Shown here in pieces: positions 48,870 through 58,649 of a stretch of DNA of 64,000 bases. How positions within the stretch are numbered: position 1 is the first letter of the stretch; each line of letters begins with the position of its first letter. A program made the translations under genes and the position numbers. Below the pieces are notes generated by a model, which ran no database searches, was not told the origin of the DNA, and saw nothing but the letters and a program-made list of their open reading frames with translations. Origin of the DNA: Amycolatopsis sp. QT-25 (lineage in GTDB: Bacteria > Actinomycetota > Actinomycetes > Mycobacteriales > Pseudonocardiaceae); assembly GCF_029369745.1 (NCBI RefSeq), contig NZ_CP120210.1:2914001-2978000 (forward strand), read 5' to 3'.

Positions 48870-48915
48870 GTGAAGGCCCTCTTCCCTGGCTCAGCCGAGG
48901 GAAGGGGGCGTTCAC
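48870..48915. terminator. TGAAGGCC-family palindrome after the protease gene
   Basis: Imperfect arms, left beginning GTGAAGGCCCTCTTCC and right ending GGCGTTCAC, around TCA. It begins 9 bases after the protease stop and is the likely terminator. It is followed 29 bases later by a 21-bp repeat block. Confidence 0.65.
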
Positions 48916-48943
48916 GCGCGTTGGGCGCCACCGGCGCGAAGGC

Positions 48944-49043
48944 GTAACTCGCGTGCTTGAACGTGACACTCGCGTGCTTGGAGACGTAACTCGCGAGTTA
49001 CGTCTCCAAGCACGCGAATGTCGTCTCCAAGCACGCGAGTTAC
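48944..49043. repeat. 100-bp inverted repeat built from 21-bp ACTCGCGTG units
   Basis: Two 50-base arms (48944-48993, 48994-49043) match at 45 of 50 positions; the centre is TAACTCGCGAGTTA. Each arm contains copies of a unit like GTAACTCGCGTGCTTGGAGA plus C. The same unit family makes the array at 63454. More partial copies run to about 49060. Confidence 0.85.
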
Positions 49044-49089
49044 GTCTCTGAGCACGTGAGTGCGGGGTTGCTGATCCGCTCGGGGCCCG

Positions 49090-49095
49090 TACGTT
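49090..49095 (+). promoter_or_regulatory. -10 element of a leaderless start
   Basis: TACGTT ends 6 bases before ATG 49102; no ribosome-binding site is seen. Confidence 0.4.
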
Positions 49096-49101
49096 GGATC
49101 C

Positions 49102-49770
49102 ATGGCGAAGGAGCGGCAGGTGGCGGGCGGGGGCCGGGCGGTCGAGGTCGCCCCGGACCGCCTCGAAGGCTGGTACGCCCGCTTCGCCGTCCGCAACGAC
49201 GGCGTTCGCTCGACGGAACTCGCGGCGGACACCGTCACGGTCACCGCGGACAACGGCGTCGTCGCCGTCGCGAGCGTTCCGTTCGAACCGCTGAACGCCG
49301 AAGGAACCGTGCCAGGTCTCGCCGTCGGCCCGCTCATCGGGCACGCACTCCTCTCCCGACGGATCGCGCTCCTGCTGGTGCGCCGCGGCGGGCACAGTGT
49401 CGGGATCGCGCGCGGGGGAGTGGTCGTCCAGTCCAGGACGGACCGGCATCGGGTCCAAGGCCGGTCCGCGGCGGGTGGCTGGTCGCAGCAGCGATTCGCG
49501 CGGCGCAGGGAAGGACAAGCACGCACAGCGCTTCGGTCCGCCGCGGAGGACGCTTTCGACGTGCTCGTCCCGCAACTGTCCCGAGTGGACGCTGTGGTCC
49601 TCGGCGGCGACCGGCGGGCGCTGGAAACGCTCCGCGAGGACAGGCGGCTGGCACCGTTGTTCCAGCGTGCCGAACGCCGTGTGCTCGACATCGCCGAACC
49701 GCGCCGCACGGTGCTCGAAGACGCGGCCGAACGGGCGGTCGCGGTGGAGATCACCCTCTCCGGACCGTGA
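49102..49770 (+). CDS. acVLRF1-family peptidyl-tRNA hydrolase (Vms1-like release factor)
   Basis: A 222-residue protein of the actinobacterial VLRF1 family, related to eukaryotic Vms1/ANKZF1 which cleave peptidyl-tRNA on stalled ribosomes. The release-factor-like loop AAGGWSQQRFARRREGQ (about 124-140) holds the catalytic glutamine region. Upstream, EGWYARFAVRNDGV and a beta-rich N-terminus fit the family; downstream is DVLVPQLSRVDAVVLGGDRRALETL. Start ATG 49102 appears leaderless. It is followed by an ABC-F gene 143 bases on, another ribosome-binding factor. No direct proof of coexpression is visible. Confidence 0.8.
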   Translation: MAKERQVAGGGRAVEVAPDRLEGWYARFAVRNDGVRSTELAADTVTVTADNGVVAVASVPFEPLNAEGTVPGLAVGPLIGHALLSRRIALLLVRRGGHSVGIARGGVVVQSRTDRHRVQGRSAAGGWSQQRFARRREGQARTALRSAAEDAFDVLVPQLSRVDAVVLGGDRRALETLREDRRLAPLFQRAERRVLDIAEPRRTVLEDAAERAVAVEITLSGP

Positions 49771-49810
49771 CGTCGGGCACGGTGCGATAAAACCGTTCGA
49801 CACCGGCCCG

Positions 49811-49816
49811 TACACT
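49811..49816 (+). promoter_or_regulatory. -10 element for the ABC-F leader
   Basis: TACACT ends 6 bases before the GTG of the micro-ORF at 49823. An A/T-rich run (ATAAAA) is at 49787-49792, which would suit activator-assisted promoters such as WhiB7 targets, but no clear -35 is seen. Confidence 0.4.
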
Positions 49817-49822
49817 GATCGC

Positions 49823-49843
49823 GTGGACATCCTCTTGGAGTGA
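49823..49843 (+). CDS. Putative leaderless six-codon leader ORF before ABC-F gene
   Basis: GTG GAC ATC CTC TTG GAG TGA encodes VDILLE (formyl-Met first). It starts where the -10 TACACT predicts the transcript 5' end, and ends 4 bases before a hairpin (49848-49871). Such short ORFs before antibiotic-responsive genes act as ribosome-stalling sensors. Here the function is inferred from layout only. Confidence 0.45.
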   Translation: MDILLE

Positions 49844-49847
49844 GCTC

Positions 49848-49871
49848 CTCGTCTGCCCGACGGCAGGCGAG
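49848..49871 (+). promoter_or_regulatory. Hairpin in ABC-F leader
   Basis: CTCGTCTGCC and GGCAGGCGAG pair over 10 bp (one G-U) around CGAC. It begins 4 bases after the micro-ORF stop and lies 43 bases before the ABC-F start. It could be an attenuator. Confidence 0.5.
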
Positions 49872-49913
49872 TCGAAGCTGTCCGCTCATCCACCCCTTTC
49901 ACCGGGAGTTCCC

Positions 49914-51542
<1,629 letters not shown>

Positions 51543-51720
51543 CGCCTGCGTCCGTTCGGGTGCTTGATCGATGCCATCCGGCCACTGAAATGGCCCAATG
51601 TGATCGCGGTTTCGCCAGTTTTGCGCTCGTCGTCTGGCATTCCGGCGCTCAGTGTTCGATCATTGCGGCGACAGGGGCCGTTATGTGGCCCAGAACACTC
51701 TCGGCGGGAAGGCGATCGAC

Positions 51721-51930
51721 GTGGCTGATCTCAAGAAAGGCGCGCGGATCACCGGCAACACGCGTGACAAGCTGGCCGCTGACCTGAAGAAGAAATACGA
51801 GAAGGGCTCGAGCATCCGCGCCCTCGCGGAGTCCACGGGTCGCTCGTACGGGTTCGTGCACCGGGTTCTCTCGGAGTCCGGCGTCCAGCTGCGCGGCCGT
51901 GGCGGTGCCACCAGGGTCAAGAAGAAGTAG
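51721..51930 (+). CDS. Small HTH protein (Rv1473A-like)
   Basis: A 69-residue basic protein: VADLKKGARITGNTRDKLAADLKKKYEKGSSIRALAESTGRSYGFVHRVLSESG...RVKKK. The middle, SIRALAESTGRSYGFVHRVL, is a helix-turn-helix. GTG 51721 has GGGAAGG eight bases upstream; the open frame from 51652 adds a false leader. It follows ABC-F after 178 bases, the same order as Rv1473-Rv1473A. Role unknown. Its stop abuts the stop of the convergent membrane gene with no gap. Confidence 0.8.
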   Translation: MADLKKGARITGNTRDKLAADLKKKYEKGSSIRALAESTGRSYGFVHRVLSESGVQLRGRGGATRVKKK

Positions 51931-53232
51931 TCACGAGGAAGTAGCGGACTGCTGCGCGGGGGGCGCAGTTCCCTTTCCGGGGACCGCTGGTTCACGGCTT
52001 TCCGCGGCCAGGAAGGCCAGCCTGGCGCCGAGCAAAACCAGCGGATAAACCAGGTACCCGTACCTGGTCGCCGGAGTGAGCATGATGAGCGCGACGAGCC
52101 CGACGGCCATGCGCAGCAGCGCGTCCGAGCCGGTCGCGGGAGGACGGCGCAGCAGCCAGATCAGGATGGCGACGGCCGCGATCCCGAGCAGGGCGAAGGA
52201 AACCGCCGTGCCCACCGGGCCGAGCGAGGCGATGAGATGACCGGGCAACGGGCTCGCCGCCGGTGACTCGAGCACGCCGATTCCCAGCGGGAACCGGAAG
52301 ACGTGCTCGACGAACGCCCGGGGGTCGACCAGGTAGACGGGTACGTGCAGGGCCAGGGTCGTCACCACGAGCGCCGCGGCGAATCCGGTCAGCGCGCGAG
52401 GACCACGCCGGGTGATCACCAGGACACCCAGCACCACGATCGCGGGCGCGACGATGAGTTTCGCGCTGATCACCAGTGCCAGCACCAGACCCGACAGCAC
52501 CGCCCGGCCGGTCGTGGCCAGCGCGAAGGACAGCACCAGCAGGCCGGCGATGGCCAGATCCGGGCCGGCGACGGCCCAGGTCAGCGCCGTCAGCGGGCAG
52601 GCGAGCGCGAGTTGCGCCGCACTGACCGGTATTTTCGGCCACTTCAGCAGCCGCAGCGTCAGCAATACGCACGTGACGGCCGCCAGCGCGAACATCCAGC
52701 GCGCGTCGGTGAGGGCGTTCGCGATCGGTCCGCCGCCGAAAAAGGCGCGCGGCAGGCCGAAGACGGTCATCACCGGACCGTATGGCGTGTAATCGTTTAC
52801 TTCCACCGCGCGACCGAGCGCGGTGACGTCGACGTACGGGGTTCCGTTCTCCAGAAGGAGTTTCGCCGACCGTTCGATCACCCAGACCTCGGGCTGGGCG
52901 GCCCACGAATTCGGCGTGACAAGCCAGTCCACTCCGGTCAGACGGCGAATGACGAGCATTCCCAACGGAAGGATCATCGCGAACAGGCCGATCGCCCCGA
53001 TACCGAGCCACCGCGAACCGAGCGCGCCGGGCAGGCGTTCGCCGCGCCGGGCGGCGACCAGCAGCCAGCCGGAGTGGACTACGGCGAGACCGTAACCTGC
53101 TACAGCGAAATTTGCCCACACGCGATAGCCGTAGAATTCCGCGACGACCGTGTTCAGGACGGCGAAGACAAGGCAGCCCGTGTAGAACACCAGGTCCGTG
53201 GTCAGTCGTCGCCGGTCGGGGTCCATGGTCAC
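51931..53232 (-). CDS. Polytopic glycosyltransferase-like membrane protein (GT87/DUF2029-like)
   Basis: A 433-residue protein with about ten membrane helices. The first large external loop has NGTPYVDVTALGRAVEVNDYTPYGPVMTVFGLP, which matches the acidic and YxP motifs of GT-C/DUF2029 polyprenol-linked glycosyltransferases. AGPDLAIAGLLVLSFALAT and LTPATRYGYLVYPLVLLGARL follow, and the tail is Ser/Ala-rich. It would add a sugar to an envelope glycan. Start GTG 53232 or ATG 53226; ribosome-binding sites are weak. Divergent from the ABC exporter. Confidence 0.65.
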   Translation of the reverse strand: MTMDPDRRRLTTDLVFYTGCLVFAVLNTVVAEFYGYRVWANFAVAGYGLAVVHSGWLLVAARRGERLPGALGSRWLGIGAIGLFAMILPLGMLVIRRLTGVDWLVTPNSWAAQPEVWVIERSAKLLLENGTPYVDVTALGRAVEVNDYTPYGPVMTVFGLPRAFFGGGPIANALTDARWMFALAAVTCVLLTLRLLKWPKIPVSAAQLALACPLTALTWAVAGPDLAIAGLLVLSFALATTGRAVLSGLVLALVISAKLIVAPAIVVLGVLVITRRGPRALTGFAAALVVTTLALHVPVYLVDPRAFVEHVFRFPLGIGVLESPAASPLPGHLIASLGPVGTAVSFALLGIAAVAILIWLLRRPPATGSDALLRMAVGLVALIMLTPATRYGYLVYPLVLLGARLAFLAAESREPAVPGKGTAPPAQQSATSS

Positions 53233-53336
53233 CGGTTCAGGCTACCGACGCTGCCACGTCCGCCGGAAAGAGGACGCGGGAACCGGGAAGCATCCGGTGT
53301 ACTCCGGTGTTGGTCATGCTTATATCCGGGAAAACT

Positions 53337-53352
53337 CTCGACTAATATCGAG
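53337..53352. promoter_or_regulatory. CTCGA-N6-TCGAG operator overlapping a -10
   Basis: The 5-bp arms (53337-53341, 53348-53352) surround CTAATA, and TAATAT (53343-53348) is a -10-like sequence for the ABC exporter gene 27 bases further. A repressor here would block the promoter. The regulator is not identified. Confidence 0.4.
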
Positions 53353-53378
53353 GTTCTGGGGGCGAGGAGAGGGTTCTC

Positions 53379-55244
53379 ATGGACAACACTTGGTCGCTGA
53401 TGAACTCGGCGATGAAGTCGGCCGACGTTCCGAAGGGACTGCACAAGGGCACGCTGCGCCGCGTCGCGCGGTTCGCCAGGCCGCATTGGCGGAGACTGCT
53501 GGTGTTCCTGGTGCTCACCGTCGTCTCGGCGGTGCTGGCGGTGAGCACGCCGGTGCTGGCCGGGAAGGTGGTCGACGCGATCGTCGGCGGGCACGAGGTC
53601 TCGCTGGTGGTCTGGCTGGCCGTGGTGATCGCCGCGCTGGCGCTGATCGATGCCGGACTCGGGCTGGCGGAACGGGCGCAGTCGTCGAGGATCGGCGAGG
53701 GGATCATCCTCGACCTGAGGCTCGCGGTGTACCGGCACGTGCAGCGGATGCCGGTCGCGTTCTTCACGCGCACCCGCACCGGTGCGCTGGTGAGCAGGCT
53801 CAACAACGATGTCATCGGCGCGCAGCGCACGTTCACCGCGACCCTGTCCGGGTTGGTCACCAACGTGATCCAGCTCGTGCTTTCGCTGGTGGTCATGATG
53901 ACGCTGTCCTGGCAGGTCACGCTGCTGGCGCTGGTGCTGCTGCCGGTGTTCATCCTGCCGACGCGGCGGCTCGGACGGCGGATGGCCGCGCTGCAGCGGG
54001 AAGCCGGCCAGCTCAACGCGTCGATGACCACGCAGATGACCGAACGGTTCTCCGCGCCGGGAGCGACACTGGTGAAGCTGTTCGGCGACCCGGAGCGCGA
54101 GGCGGGTGACTTCGGCGCGCGGGCCGGGCGGGTGCGCGACATCGGGGTGCGGACGGCGATGCTGACGCGCTGGTTCCTGACCAGCCTGACCACGGTCTTC
54201 GCGCTCGCGCAGGCCCTGGTCTACGGGCTGGGCGGCTACCTCGCCTTGACCGGGGCGCTCGCGCCGGGCACCGTCGTGGCGCTGGCGTTGCTGCTGACCA
54301 GGCTGTACTCGCCGCTCACCGCGCTGGCGAACGTCCGGGTGGACGTGATGACGGCGCTGGTGTCGTTCGAGCGGGTCTTCGAGGTGCTCGACCTCAAGCC
54401 GATGATCGAAGAGAAGCCGGAGCCGCGCCGCGTTCCCGAAGGACCGGTTTCGGTGGAGTTCTCGGACGTCCGGTTCGGTTATCCCGCGGCGGACCGGTAC
54501 TCGCTGGCGTCACTGGAAGACGTGTCCACTTTGGATCACCGGGGCGGGGAAGAGGTGTTGCACGGCATCAGCTTCCGCGCCGAACCGGGACAGATGGTGG
54601 CATTGGTCGGTTCGTCCGGGGCGGGTAAGTCGACGATCGCCTCGCTGCTGCCGCGGCTCTACGACGTCGACGCCGGATCGGTCCGGTTGTCCGATGTGGA
54701 CGTTCGGGACCTGGGTTTCGCCGCCCTGCGGGAAACCGTCGGCGTGGTGACCCAGGACGGGCATCTCTTCCACGACACGATCCGGGCGAACCTCGAATAC
54801 GCGCGGCCCGGCGTCGCCGACGCCGAGATCTGGTCGGCCTTGGAGAAGGCGCGCCTGGCCGAGCTGATCCGGGAGCTGCCCGACGGGCTGGAGACCGTGG
54901 TGGGGGAGCGGGGTTACCGGCTCTCCGGCGGGGAACGGCAGCGGCTGACCATCGCGCGGCTCCTGCTGGCGCAGCCGAGGGTCGTCGTCCTCGACGAGGC
55001 GACCGCGCATCTGGACTCGCAGTCCGAGGCCGCCGTGGGCGAGGCGCTGACCGACGCGCTCGACGGGCGGACCGCGCTGGTCATCGCGCACCGGTTGTCG
55101 ACGGTGCGGGCGGCGGACCAGATCCTGGTGATCGAGCACGGGGAGATCGTCGAGCGGGGAACGCACGACGAGCTCCTCGCGCGGGAAGGGCGCTACGCGG
55201 CGCTGTACCTGACGCAGTTCTCGGAGGAGCCCGCGGCCGCCTGA
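53379..55244 (+). CDS. ABC exporter with fused membrane and ATPase domains
   Basis: A 621-residue half-transporter that would act as a homodimer. Six membrane helices lie between about 40 and 320 (VFLVLTVVSAVLAVSTPVLAG, LVVWLAVVIAALALIDAGL and so on), with the coupling loop RMPVAFFTRTRTGALVSRLNNDV. The ATPase from about 360 has LVGSSGAGKSTIASLL, VVTQDGHLF (Q-loop), LSGGERQRLTIARLLLAQP, VVVLDEATAHLDS and VIAHRLSTV. It resembles lipid or drug exporters. ATG 53379 has GAGGAGAGG upstream. A terminator-like palindrome is 30 bases after the stop. Confidence 0.93.
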   Translation: MDNTWSLMNSAMKSADVPKGLHKGTLRRVARFARPHWRRLLVFLVLTVVSAVLAVSTPVLAGKVVDAIVGGHEVSLVVWLAVVIAALALIDAGLGLAERAQSSRIGEGIILDLRLAVYRHVQRMPVAFFTRTRTGALVSRLNNDVIGAQRTFTATLSGLVTNVIQLVLSLVVMMTLSWQVTLLALVLLPVFILPTRRLGRRMAALQREAGQLNASMTTQMTERFSAPGATLVKLFGDPEREAGDFGARAGRVRDIGVRTAMLTRWFLTSLTTVFALAQALVYGLGGYLALTGALAPGTVVALALLLTRLYSPLTALANVRVDVMTALVSFERVFEVLDLKPMIEEKPEPRRVPEGPVSVEFSDVRFGYPAADRYSLASLEDVSTLDHRGGEEVLHGISFRAEPGQMVALVGSSGAGKSTIASLLPRLYDVDAGSVRLSDVDVRDLGFAALRETVGVVTQDGHLFHDTIRANLEYARPGVADAEIWSALEKARLAELIRELPDGLETVVGERGYRLSGGERQRLTIARLLLAQPRVVVLDEATAHLDSQSEAAVGEALTDALDGRTALVIAHRLSTVRAADQILVIEHGEIVERGTHDELLAREGRYAALYLTQFSEEPAAA

Positions 55245-55275
55245 CCCTCGGGTCGGGCTCATGAGCGGCGGTGGC

Positions 55276-55326
55276 CGGTGAAGGCCTCCTTGCCCGCCCT
55301 GACGGCAGGGAAGGAGGCCTTCACCG
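55276..55326. terminator. TGAAGGCC-family palindrome between convergent genes
   Basis: Arms begin CGGTGAAGGCCTCCTTG and match over 23 bp with two mismatches. It lies between the ABC exporter (+) and the SIS gene (-). The stem is intermediate between the two subtypes. Confidence 0.7.
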
Positions 55327-55371
55327 CACGATGTCCCGGATCTCGGTCACGGCACGGACGAGCCGGGCAGC

Positions 55372-56100
55372 TCACCGGAGGGCGGGGACCCGCTCACCGT
55401 ATTTGGCCAGCAGCGCGGCGTTGGCCTCGTCGCCGCCGTCCACGTTGGAACTGCGCCACAGCGGGACGTCGACGCCCTGCGCCGCGCCGAGGTCCACGAC
55501 CTCGGCCAGGACCAGGTTCCACAGGAACGCGTTGATCACGGTGGACAGTGGCGCGGTCCGCGGCGCGTCCGGCGGGTAACTCGAGTCGCCGGGGCGGACG
55601 TGGGAGTCGAGCACGATGCTCGCCTCTTCGATCAGCGTCGTCGCCGCGCGTCTGGGCGCCGCGGCCACGGACGCGGCCGAACTCACCGCGATGACCGACG
55701 CCCCGCGCTTCCGCGCCCCGGCGGCCAGTTCGACCGGGTACGGGTTGACACCCGAGGTCGAGAACACCACCAGCAGATCGTCCGGCCCCGGCGCGCGCTC
55801 GGCCAGCACCTCTTCGGCGAGCCCGGAGCGGCGCTCGGTCTTGGTGCTGTGCTGCGCGCCGTGCAGCGGCAGCAGTTCGGGGTGGTAGACCGGGTACACG
55901 CAGGCGAGCCCGCCCGCGCGATAGAAGGTCTCGGCGACCGCGGCCAGCGAATGCCCGGCGCCGGCGGTGAACACCAGGGCATCCGCCCGGATGACCCCCA
56001 GGATCAGCTCGGCCGATTTCCGGATCTGCGCCGCGTTGCCCCGTTCGGCTTCCGCGAGCCGTTCGGCGACGTCTGCACAACGTTCGGTGGTGCTCACCAC
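55372..56100 (-). CDS. SIS-domain phosphosugar-binding protein
   Basis: A 242-residue SIS-fold protein. ALVFTAGAGHSLAAVAETFYRAGGLACVYPVYHPELLPLHG is the first half, and DLLVVFSTSGVNPYPVELAAGARKRGASVIAVSS the second, with the Ser/Thr phosphate loop STSG. Family members isomerise or bind phosphosugars; the substrate is unknown. Adjacent GTGs at 56100 and 56097 are starts, with GAAGGA upstream. The gene diverges from the alpha/beta hydrolase across about 130 bases. Confidence 0.8.
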   Translation of the reverse strand: MVSTTERCADVAERLAEAERGNAAQIRKSAELILGVIRADALVFTAGAGHSLAAVAETFYRAGGLACVYPVYHPELLPLHGAQHSTKTERRSGLAEEVLAERAPGPDDLLVVFSTSGVNPYPVELAAGARKRGASVIAVSSAASVAAAPRRAATTLIEEASIVLDSHVRPGDSSYPPDAPRTAPLSTVINAFLWNLVLAEVVDLGAAQGVDVPLWRSSNVDGGDEANAALLAKYGERVPALR

Positions 56101-56232
56101 ATCCGTCCTTCCGTCTGGAGGTCAGCGACGAATGTAGCGCGTGGACCAATGGCCGAAGTGGAATACATCGGGTCATGATCGAGGTCGACCCGACCACTGC
56201 GGCCGGGGTTCCGGAGACTGGAGGGGTGCAGG

Positions 56233-56928
56233 GTGAGCGAGGCTGATCCCGCGGTGCGTACGTGGCGAACACGCGGCCAGGTGAAGGCCGTGGTGCTGGT
56301 ACTGCACGGCGGCGCGGAGCACAGTCATGCCAGGGTGGCGCCGTGGCGGTTGGCGTACCAGCGGATGGTGCCGCTGGCGAAGGACGTCCACCGGGCGGGA
56401 CGGCGGCACGGGGTCGAGGTGCGGCTGCTGCGCAACCGGGTCTACGGCTGGAACGACCGCGGTACCGACGCCCTCGCCGACGCGCGCCGGGCCTTGGAAC
56501 GGATCCACGAGCAGCATCCGGACGCGCCGGTGATCCTCGTCGGCCATTCGATGGGCGGGCGGGTCGCCCTGCGCGTCGCCGACGATCCGGCCGTGGTCGG
56601 CGTCTGCGCGCTGGCGCCGTGGACACCACCGGGTGAATCCATCGACGCCCTCGGCGGTCGCGCCGTGCTCATCGCGCACGGGACCAAGGACCGGATGACC
56701 GATCCGGTGGCCTCGCATGCTTTCGCCGAACGCGCCGAAAAGGTGGCGTCGCGGTCCGCGCGGTTCGAGATCGGTGGCGAAGGGCACGCGATGCTACGCA
56801 GGTCTCGCGTCTGGAACCGCCTCGTACGGGCTTTCATCTTCGAGTTGATCGAAGCCGGGGGAATCGACGAAACACTGAGTGGGGCCTGGGACCGGCCGAG
56901 CTCGGAACGGCTGCGGATCCCGGTCTGA
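56233..56928 (+). CDS. Alpha/beta hydrolase
   Basis: A 231-residue hydrolase. LVLHGGAEHSHARV forms the oxyanion region, VILVGHSMGGRVALRVA holds the nucleophile Ser, IAHGTKDRMTDPVASHAFAE the acid, and GGEGHAMLRR the His of the triad. No signal peptide is visible, so it is probably cytosolic. GTG 56233 follows GCAGG closely, which is weakly placed. A small unknown gene follows on the same strand after 26 bases, so they may be an operon. Confidence 0.87.
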   Translation: MSEADPAVRTWRTRGQVKAVVLVLHGGAEHSHARVAPWRLAYQRMVPLAKDVHRAGRRHGVEVRLLRNRVYGWNDRGTDALADARRALERIHEQHPDAPVILVGHSMGGRVALRVADDPAVVGVCALAPWTPPGESIDALGGRAVLIAHGTKDRMTDPVASHAFAERAEKVASRSARFEIGGEGHAMLRRSRVWNRLVRAFIFELIEAGGIDETLSGAWDRPSSERLRIPV

Positions 56929-56954
56929 ACCGGCGGGAGGAGTACTCCATCACC

Positions 56955-57275
56955 ATGAACCACGAACGCATGCTCGCCCCGGCCCGTTCGTACATCCGGG
57001 TGCACAAGGCCCTCTTCCCCGGCGGGCTCGTCCCGTCCACCACGTCGGTCGAGCAGGGCACGCCGGCGGGCACCGGGCTGAAACCGGAGGACGCGCGCGA
57101 GTCCGGCCAGGACCACACCCGCACCTTCCACCCAGCGGTGGGACGAAAGTACCGACTGGACTTCGATGACGTCTTCAAGCGGATGCAGGAGTTCTGCCCG
57201 GCGTACTCCGAAGCGGGGTTCCGCTCGGGATATCTCGAGGTCCACCAGTTCGGATTCGCCGAAAACGGACGATGA
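56955..57275 (+). CDS. Hypothetical protein
   Basis: A 106-residue protein starting MNHERMLAPARSYIRVHKALFPGGLVPSTTSVEQG and ending YRLDFDDVFKRMQEFCPAYSEAGFRSGYLEVHQFGFAENGR. No signal, membrane helix or domain that I recognise. ATG 56955 follows GGGAGGAG, a strong ribosome-binding site, so it is probably real. Located between an alpha/beta hydrolase and an LCP gene. Confidence 0.7.
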   Translation: MNHERMLAPARSYIRVHKALFPGGLVPSTTSVEQGTPAGTGLKPEDARESGQDHTRTFHPAVGRKYRLDFDDVFKRMQEFCPAYSEAGFRSGYLEVHQFGFAENGR

Positions 57276-57315
57276 ACGCCACCCAACCGATGCGGGGTGC
57301 CGTACGTCCTTCACC

Positions 57316-57321
57316 TAGGGT
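57316..57321 (+). promoter_or_regulatory. Candidate -10 element for LCP gene
   Basis: TAGGGT, the same hexamer as before gap, lies 49 bases before ATG 57370. No convincing -35. Confidence 0.25.
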
Positions 57322-57369
57322 CTGCGGTTGACTGGGCCCTGCACGCGACATCGGGACGGGTGATTCGGC

Positions 57370-58578
57370 ATGACGTATGGAGGCGACGACCGAGGGCGAC
57401 GGATGCCGCCACAGCGGCCGCCGTCCGGCCGCCCCCGGCGGCACCAACCGGCGCAGATGATGCCGCTGCCAGGCCGGGGGAGCAGCCCGTACGACGAGCG
57501 GACGGCGCCGATGGGGCACGGCGGCCGGGAACGCCCCGCCGGTCCGCCACCGCGCCGTCCCGGCCCGCCGCAGCCCCCTCCCCGCCGCCCGGCCGATGGC
57601 GCGAGGCCGCCGGCCCGGCGCAAGCGCTGGAGCTTCGGCAAGGTGCTGGTCACCCTGCTGACCGTGTTCGTGGTCTTCCTCGCCGGCGTGTGGGTGTACC
57701 TCGAGTTCTCCATCAACCGTGTCGACGCCCTGGCCGACTACTCCGGCCGCCCCGTCGCGGCCGAAGGCACCAACTGGCTGATCGTGGGCTCCGACAGCCG
57801 GGACGGGCTGACGCCCGCGGAGCAGGAGAAGCTGGTCACCGGTGACTCCAAGGCCGCCGGCGGCGGCAAGCGGACCGACACCATCATGATCGCGCACGTC
57901 CCGGCCAACAGCACCAAGCCGACGCTGCTGAGCCTTCCGCGCGACTCGCAGGTCACCATCCCCGGGCACGGCAAGAACAAGATCAACTCGGCGTTCTCGA
58001 TCGGCGGCCCGAGGCTGCTCGCGCAGACCGTCGAAGGCGCCACCGGCCTGCGCATCGACCATTACGCCGAGATCGGCTTCGGGGGGTTCGCCAAGATCGT
58101 CGACGCGATCGGCGGGGTCCACATGTGCGTCGAGAAGCCGATGGAGGACACCCTCACCGGGATCAAGATCCCCGCGGGCTGCCAGGACCTCCAAGGCCCG
58201 CAGGCGCTCGGATTCGTCCGCATGCGGCACAGCGACGCGACCCCGCGCTCGGACCTCGACCGCGTCGCCAACCAGCGCAAGTTCATCGGCGCGCTGGTCA
58301 GCGAGGTCGGCAGCCCCGGCACCCTGCTGAATCCGTTCTCGTTGTTCCCGTTGCTGTCGACCGCGCCCGACGCGCTGACGATGGATTCCGGCGACCACGT
58401 GCACAACCTGGTGGGACTGGCGCTGGCGATGCGCGGGATCTCCTCGGGTGGCGTCGTCACCACGACGGTGCCGGTGACCAACGGCTCGGCGGAGAACTGG
58501 GACAAGACGAAGTCGAAGCTGCTTTTCGACGCGCTGAAGAACGACACGGAGATCCCGGACAGCGCGATCCTGACCTGA
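57370..58578 (+). CDS. LytR-CpsA-Psr (LCP) family cell-wall glycopolymer transferase
   Basis: A 402-residue type II membrane protein. The first 85 residues are disordered and rich in Pro, Arg and Gly (RPGPPQPPPRRP). One membrane helix (VLVTLLTVFVVFLAGVWVYL, about 91-110) follows. The LCP domain then has NWLIVGSDSRDG, GKRTDTIMIAHV (the RxDT-type motif), SLPRDSQVTIPGHGKNKIN and RMRHSDATPRSDLDRVANQRKFI with the catalytic Arg region. LCP enzymes attach glycopolymers such as arabinogalactan to peptidoglycan. ATG 57370. Confidence 0.93.
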   Translation: MTYGGDDRGRRMPPQRPPSGRPRRHQPAQMMPLPGRGSSPYDERTAPMGHGGRERPAGPPPRRPGPPQPPPRRPADGARPPARRKRWSFGKVLVTLLTVFVVFLAGVWVYLEFSINRVDALADYSGRPVAAEGTNWLIVGSDSRDGLTPAEQEKLVTGDSKAAGGGKRTDTIMIAHVPANSTKPTLLSLPRDSQVTIPGHGKNKINSAFSIGGPRLLAQTVEGATGLRIDHYAEIGFGGFAKIVDAIGGVHMCVEKPMEDTLTGIKIPAGCQDLQGPQALGFVRMRHSDATPRSDLDRVANQRKFIGALVSEVGSPGTLLNPFSLFPLLSTAPDALTMDSGDHVHNLVGLALAMRGISSGGVVTTTVPVTNGSAENWDKTKSKLLFDALKNDTEIPDSAILT

Positions 58579-58649
58579 TCCCGGTTCCCGGCGTCCGCGG
58601 GGCCGGAAAACCGGGGGCGCCCGGGGTGGAGGCGAGGCACCATGGGCGG

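Noticed and set aside
48861..49101. Small gene in the repeat block after the protease
   Set aside because: The frames there are read through inverted repeats (QARECRLQARE-type peptides) and have no ribosome-binding site.
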